Source: Sulfuricella sp.
GTDB taxonomy: Bacteria > Pseudomonadota > Gammaproteobacteria > Burkholderiales > Sulfuricellaceae
NCBI GenBank assembly: GCA_023266195.1
Contig: JAHFRP010000016.1
Location: forward strand, 1-43,578
Direction of reading: 5' to 3'
DNA length: 43,578 nucleotides
Positions 39,689 through 43,578 of the stretch are shown here, in pieces. Every line of letters begins with the position of its first letter. The first letter of the stretch is position 1. Under the pieces are notes generated by a model, which worked only from the letters and a program-made list of their open reading frames with translations, searched no databases and was not told where the DNA came from. The position numbers and the translations under genes are program-made.

Positions 39689-40183
39689 TCACGCTCCTTT
39701 CATGGCACCGATGGTCAGGCGCGGTCTCATGCGAGCCTCGCGAAGCGAGCCCCCGTCCCCCTCTCCCGTAGGCGGGAGAGGGCTAGGGGAGAGGGAGACG
39801 GCCATGGCACCTCGCTGTTTCATAAAGCCGGACAGCGATTCGCCGAAGCTATTCGGGGCCGCCGCCTCGCCGCCCTCCTTGCCGGTCGCCTTCTTCTCCG
39901 CCAGGGTGATGTCGCCCTGGCTGAACAGGTAGACGCGCAGGATCTCGTCCAGCCGCGGCGTGCGGCGCCGCAGCCATTCCAGCACCATCGCCGCGTGCTC
40001 CATCTCCTCGTGCATGTTGTGCAGCAGCACCGCGCGCAACCCGTCGTCGATGCAGGCGTCGGCGCGCTGTTGATACCAGTCCACCGCCTCCAGCTCCTCC
40101 ATCAGGGACAGCAGGGCTCGGTGGGAATCCACCGTCGCCGGGGCCAGTTTTTCTTCGTTTTCGTGCAGGCCTTCGTGTGCCAT
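39689..40183 (-). CDS. Encapsulated ferritin-like protein (EncFtn cargo)
   Basis: A 164-residue cargo protein that oxidises iron inside the encapsulin shell. The helical pair SLMEELEAVDWYQQRADACI and HNMHEEMEHAAMVLEWLRRR carries the EncFtn iron ligands (Glu29/30/32, Glu59/60, His63). The C-terminal LTIGAMKGA fits the encapsulin cargo-loading peptide pattern (LTVGSLRG type). Between fold and peptide lies a linker, SLSPSPLPPTGEGDGGSL, encoded by a family D repeat. AAAGGAAG precedes ATG 40183. The stop lies two bases before the encapsulin start, so the genes form an operon. The fold is typical; the repeat-derived linker is unusual. Confidence 0.88.
   Translation of the reverse strand: MAHEGLHENEEKLAPATVDSHRALLSLMEELEAVDWYQQRADACIDDGLRAVLLHNMHEEMEHAAMVLEWLRRRTPRLDEILRVYLFSQGDITLAEKKATGKEGGEAAAPNSFGESLSGFMKQRGAMAVSLSPSPLPPTGEGDGGSLREARMRPRLTIGAMKGA
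39733..39795. repeat. Family D repeat inside the encapsulated ferritin gene
   Basis: It matches the copy in the MFS gene (22932-22994), including the leading CTCGCGAAGCGAG hairpin and the CCCTCTCCCG/CGGGAGAGGG hairpin. It keeps the frame open in the linker before the cargo-loading peptide. Direction relative to the host gene is opposite to that in the MFS gene. Confidence 0.8.
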
Positions 40184-40475
40184 GGTGGGCTTCCTTTCAG
40201 GCTATTGCTCATACTCTCAATATAGTGCATGGCCCGAAGGCTGTTGCGCTTGACCGCCCGGTTCGCGCGTCGGGAACCGCCGTGGCGGGCGGCGCGGTTG
40301 AAAAAATCGAGTGCCGCGGCAACCGGATTGGCGTTGCGGGAAGCGTCGGCTTGAGATTAATCGTGCGAACAGATCCGCTCCCACAGGCCGGACGCCGGGA
40401 ATCGTTCCGTACCGACCGCCGAGTTGCGGTAAAATGTGCGATTCCCTTCTCGCCAGTTTGTTCATAGAAAATCAT

Positions 40476-42101
40476 ATGTTGCGTCTGACCGAAGTCAAGC
40501 TTCCCCTCGATCATGCCGAAAGCGCGCTCAAGTCCGCCATCCTCAAGCGGCTGGGCATCCCGGAACAGGAGCTGGTCGGCTATAGCGTCGCCCGCCGCGG
40601 CCACGACGCCCGCAAGCGCGATGCCATCGTGTTCATCTATACGCTGGACGTCGAGGTGAAGAATCAGGCGGCGACTCTCAAGCGCCTAAGAAACGACAAG
40701 CACGTCTCGCTCGCGCCGGACACGCGCTACCATTTCGTCGCGCAGGCGCCGGAGGGTCTGGCAACGCGCCCGGTGGTGATCGGCACCGGTCCGGCCGGGC
40801 TGTTCGCCGGGTTGATCCTGGCGCAGTCCGGCTTTCGCCCGATCGTCCTGGAGCGCGGCAAATCGGTGCGCGAGCGCACCAGGGACACCTTCGGTCTGTG
40901 GCGGCAGGGCAAGCTCGATCCCGAATCCAACGTGCAGTTCGGCGAAGGCGGCGCCGGCACTTTCTCCGACGGCAAGCTGCACAGCCAGATCAAGGACCCC
41001 GGCCACCGCGGCCGCAAAGTGCTGGAGGAATTCGTCGCGGCCGGCGCGCCGCCTGAAATCCTCTATGTGAGCAAGCCGCACATCGGCACCTTCCGGCTGG
41101 TGAGCATGGTGGAAAAAATGCGCGCCACGATCCAGGCGCTGGGCGGCGAGATCCGCTTCCAGAGCCGGGTGGACGACATCGACATCGAGCACGGCCAGGT
41201 GCGCGGCGTGGTGCTGGCCGACGGCGAACGCATCAATACCGACCATGTCGTGCTGGCGGTCGGCCACAGCGCGCGCGACACCTTCCAGATGCTCTACGAC
41301 CGGGGCGTGCAGACCGAGGCCAAGCCTTTTTCCATCGGCTTCCGCATCGAGCACCCGCAATCCCTGATCGACCGCTGCCGCTTCGGCGACCAGGCCGGCA
41401 ACCCGCTGCTCGGCGCGGCGGACTACAAGCTGGTGCATCACTGCGCCAACGGCCGCTCGGTCTACAGCTTCTGCATGTGTCCGGGCGGCACGGTGGTCGC
41501 CGCCGCGTCGGAGCCGGGCCGGGTCGTCACCAACGGCATGAGCCAGTATTCGCGCAGCGAGCGCAACGCCAACAGCGGCATCGTCGTCGGCGTCACGCCC
41601 GAGGATTTCCCCGGCGGGCCGCTCGCCGGCATCGAGTTTCAGCGCCAATGGGAAAGCCGCGCCTATGAGTTGGGCGGACACAACTACCAGGCGCCGGGGC
41701 AACTGGTGGGCGACTTCCTCGCCGGCAAGCCCTCCACCGCGTTCGGCTCCGTGCAGCCTTCCTACACGCCAGGCGTGCATCTCACCGATCTCGCCAGCGC
41801 CCTGCCGGATTACGCCATCGCCGCGATCCGCGAAGCGCTGCCCGCGTTCGACAAGCAGATCAAAGGGTTCGCCATGCACGACGCGGTGCTGACCGGGGTC
41901 GAGACCCGAACCTCGTCACCGGTGCGCATCACACGCGGCGACGACGGCCAGAGCGTGAACACGCGCGGCCTCTACCCCGCCGGCGAAGGCGCGGGCTACG
42001 CGGGAGGAATACTTTCCGCCGCGGTGGACGGCATCAGGATGGCTGAGGCGGTAGCACTCTGCATGATGCAAAACGAGGCTCCATCACCCCATTCAATGTA
42101 G
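40476..42101 (+). CDS. COG2509-type FAD-dependent dehydrogenase of unknown substrate
   Basis: A 541-residue flavoprotein of a widely conserved uncharacterised family. An N-terminal domain of about 90 residues (SALKSAILKRLGIPEQELVG, then ARRGHDARKRDAIVFIYTLD) precedes the FAD-binding loop VIGTGPAGLFAGLILAQSG. Family stretches are SNVQFGEGGAGTFSDGKLHS, CPGGTVVAAASEPGRVVTNG and the C-terminal LYPAGEGAGYAGGI. Length matches the family. ATG 40476 is chosen because upstream sequence does not read as this family; a TAAAAT at 40430-40435 may be the promoter -10. Its TAG stop is the first three bases of a family A repeat. The 292-base gap upstream (40184-40475) shows no gene. Confidence 0.82.
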   Translation: MLRLTEVKLPLDHAESALKSAILKRLGIPEQELVGYSVARRGHDARKRDAIVFIYTLDVEVKNQAATLKRLRNDKHVSLAPDTRYHFVAQAPEGLATRPVVIGTGPAGLFAGLILAQSGFRPIVLERGKSVRERTRDTFGLWRQGKLDPESNVQFGEGGAGTFSDGKLHSQIKDPGHRGRKVLEEFVAAGAPPEILYVSKPHIGTFRLVSMVEKMRATIQALGGEIRFQSRVDDIDIEHGQVRGVVLADGERINTDHVVLAVGHSARDTFQMLYDRGVQTEAKPFSIGFRIEHPQSLIDRCRFGDQAGNPLLGAADYKLVHHCANGRSVYSFCMCPGGTVVAAASEPGRVVTNGMSQYSRSERNANSGIVVGVTPEDFPGGPLAGIEFQRQWESRAYELGGHNYQAPGQLVGDFLAGKPSTAFGSVQPSYTPGVHLTDLASALPDYAIAAIREALPAFDKQIKGFAMHDAVLTGVETRTSSPVRITRGDDGQSVNTRGLYPAGEGAGYAGGILSAAVDGIRMAEAVALCMMQNEAPSPHSM

Positions 42102-42183
42102 GTCGGTTCAAGCGCAGCGGAACCGACAAACCGCCGCCGGCAATGGCCGCAATCGTCGGTTCCGCTGCGCTTGAACCGACCTA
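42099..42183. repeat. Inverted repeat family A, copy 2
   Basis: The same perfect 29-base arms as copy 1 (2862-2940), with a different 27-base centre. Identical arms and diverged centre suggest that the arms are conserved by function or by recent mobility. It supplies the stop of the COG2509-type gene. Confidence 0.9.
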
Positions 42184-42258
42184 CCCCACTGCTCGTCGAG
42201 GAAGAAATCATCCCGGTGAATATCGGCGATCATGATGCGGTTTATTGACCTGGCCCGC

Positions 42259-42328
42259 AGATCGGACACGCTGTGCCCGACAGTTTGAACGGTGGCGGGG
42301 ATTTGTCGGGCACGGGGTGCCCGACCTA
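42259..42328. repeat. Inverted repeat family B, copy 5
   Basis: The right arm is typical; the left arm is worn (AGATCGGACACGCTGTGCCC). The right edge provides the TAG stop of the aldolase gene (42326-42328, minus strand). It lies with family A copy 2 between convergent genes. Confidence 0.8.
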
Positions 42329-43378
42329 CGCCACCGTCACATCCTTCGCCAGATAAACATCCTGAATCGCGTTGAGCAGCGCCACCCCTTCCTGCATCGG
42401 CCGCTGAAATGCCTTGCGGCCGGAGATCAGGCCCATTCCCCCGGCGCGCTTGTTGATCACCGCGGTGCGCACCGCCTGGGCGAGGTCGTTTTCGCCGCCG
42501 GACGCGCCGCCCGAGTTGATCATGCCGGCCCGTCCCATGTAGCAGTTCGCCACCTGGTAGCGCACCCAGTCGATGGGGTGGTCGGTCGCCAGTTCGCTGT
42601 ACACCTTGGGGTGGGTCTTGCCGAACTTGATCGCGGTGTAGCCGCCATTGTTCTCGGCCTGCTTCTGCTTGACGATGTCGGCCTCGATGGTGGCGGCGAG
42701 GTGATTGGCCTGGCCGGTCAGGTCGGCGCTGGTGTGGTAGTCCACCCCGTCCTTCTTGAAGCCGGGATTGCGCAGGTAGGCCCACAGCACCGTCGCCATG
42801 CCGAGCTCGTGGGCGCGGGCGAAGGCCTTGCTGATTTCAGTGATCTGGCGGCGCGATTCAGGCGAGCCATAGTACACCGTCGCGCCCACCGCCACCGCGC
42901 CCATGTCGAACGCCTGTTCGACGCCGGCGAACAAGGTCTGGTCGTAGATTTCGGGGTAGGTGAGGATTTCGTTGTGGTTGATTTTGACGATGAACGGAAT
43001 CTTGTGCGCATACTTGCGCGCTACCGAGCCGAGCATGCCGAGCGTCGAAGCCACCGCGTTGCAGCCCCCCTCGACGGCCAGCCGGACGATGTTCCCGGGG
43101 TCGAAATAAAGCGGGTTGGGCGCGAACGAGGCGCCGGCGGAATGCTCGATGCCCTGGTCCACCGGCAGGATCGAGAGGTAGCCGCTGCCGCCCATCCGGC
43201 CATGATCGAACAGGGTTTGCAGCGAACGCAGCACGCCGGGCTTGACGTCCTTCTGCTCCACCACGCGGTCCACATAATCCGGGCCGGGCAGATGCAGCAT
43301 GTCCTTCGTGATTCCCCTGCACTGGAAAGCCAGCAGGCGTTCGGCTTCGGCTCCCAACAATTGGGCGATGTCGGTCAT
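42326..43378 (-). CDS. fbaB: Class I fructose-bisphosphate aldolase (FbaB/DhnA type)
   Basis: A 350-residue Schiff-base aldolase of the archaeal-type class I family, which splits and forms fructose 1,6-bisphosphate in glycolysis and gluconeogenesis. It has the same length as E. coli FbaB. Family stretches include [51 protein letters not shown] and the phosphate-binding [23 protein letters not shown] lies seven bases before ATG 43378. The TAG stop is part of a family B repeat. It is a single gene transcribed toward the COG2509-type gene. Confidence 0.93.
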   Translation of the reverse strand: MTDIAQLLGAEAERLLAFQCRGITKDMLHLPGPDYVDRVVEQKDVKPGVLRSLQTLFDHGRMGGSGYLSILPVDQGIEHSAGASFAPNPLYFDPGNIVRLAVEGGCNAVASTLGMLGSVARKYAHKIPFIVKINHNEILTYPEIYDQTLFAGVEQAFDMGAVAVGATVYYGSPESRRQITEISKAFARAHELGMATVLWAYLRNPGFKKDGVDYHTSADLTGQANHLAATIEADIVKQKQAENNGGYTAIKFGKTHPKVYSELATDHPIDWVRYQVANCYMGRAGMINSGGASGGENDLAQAVRTAVINKRAGGMGLISGRKAFQRPMQEGVALLNAIQDVYLAKDVTVA

Positions 43379-43460
43379 TGTTGTTCTCCTTGTCATCGAT
43401 TGAAAATGCGGGCACACCTTTAAATATAGCAGCCACGCTCGAATTACACCGGGGAGACGA

Positions 43461-43533
43461 GTTGCCTCAAGATAAAAGTTACTCAAGGTGGTCTGAAAAA
43501 GGGATCGTTGCCTCAAGTTAAAGGTTACCGAAG
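43461..43533. repeat. Direct repeat pair upstream of a probable transposase
   Basis: Two 27-base units (43461-43487 and 43507-43533) start GTTGCCTCAAG and share 23 of 27 bases, spaced 46 bases apart. They lie just upstream of a start codon at 43552. Paired repeats at this place are typical of transposase-binding sites at an insertion-sequence end. Confidence 0.55.
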
Positions 43534-43551
43534 CCACCAAGGTGACCAGAC

Positions 43552-43578
43552 ATGGGAAAGCGGGAACGACGCGCCTAT
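43552..43578 (+). CDS. First nine codons of a probable transposase (partial)
   Basis: The frame MGKRERRAY runs off the window. A start of this kind (MxKxERRAYL) is seen in a group of integrase-core transposases. With the direct repeats just upstream, an insertion sequence beginning near 43440-43460 is likely. Only nine residues are in view, so the call rests mainly on context. Confidence 0.35.

Noticed and set aside
2862-42328. CRISPR array formed by the repeated palindromes
   Set aside because: Copies are scattered singly in spacers, are not regularly spaced, and no cas genes are present.

Overview
The window is high-GC DNA from a betaproteobacterium, probably a sulfur- or iron-cycling member of the Nitrosomonadales/Sulfuricella type. 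This placement rests on the mtaD-ubiG-gph gene order, a tmRNA tag reading ANDENYALAA, a TAT-exported sulfur-type molybdoenzyme, an encapsulin ferritin compartment, and intergenic spacers crowded with short palindromic repeats. It is an inference from gene content; no 16S rRNA gene is present.

Layout. 1-4018: the last codons of an unidentified gene, an overlapping mtaD-ubiG-gph operon, and a lone XdhC-family gene. 4671-10104 (minus strand): a compact five-gene operon for a periplasmic molybdopterin oxidoreductase (catalytic subunit, four-cluster ferredoxin subunit, NrfD membrane anchor), a TorD chaperone and, unexpectedly, a HybE-family hydrogenase chaperone. An FNR-like box lies upstream. 10319-10691: tmRNA (ssrA). 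10692-17117: an accessory mosaic downstream of ssrA with a HicA-like gene, an intact AbiE pair with its own operator, a cut-off gene start, a degraded ssrA-3'-end look-alike with terminator, the tail of a large serine recombinase with its partner gene, and a HigBA pair whose toxin is frameshifted. 17218-18776: two small unknown genes divergent from a WYL regulator.

18858-29253: housekeeping and unknown genes (VOC protein, CapA-like protein with a small secreted partner, MYG1 protein, MFS exporter with an extra C-terminal domain, exonuclease/GIY-YIG fusion, DUF2892 protein, class A penicillin-binding protein). 29622-36529: a signalling block with a FIST sensor, a GAF/PAS/GGDEF/EAL protein and a NarX-like histidine kinase. 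36835-43378: PagP, an FAD/NAD oxidoreductase, an encapsulin with its ferritin-like cargo, a COG2509 flavoprotein and class I fructose-bisphosphate aldolase. The window ends in what looks like the first codons of a transposase.

The strongest structure not explained by genes is the repeat system. Five families (A-E below) of short inverted repeats sit in most spacers. Families A and B begin with TAGGTCGG on both strands, and five genes take their TAG stop codon from a repeat arm. Family C copies differ at their ends yet stay self-complementary. Family D has inserted in frame inside two genes, one being the encapsulated ferritin, where it lies just before the cargo-loading tail.
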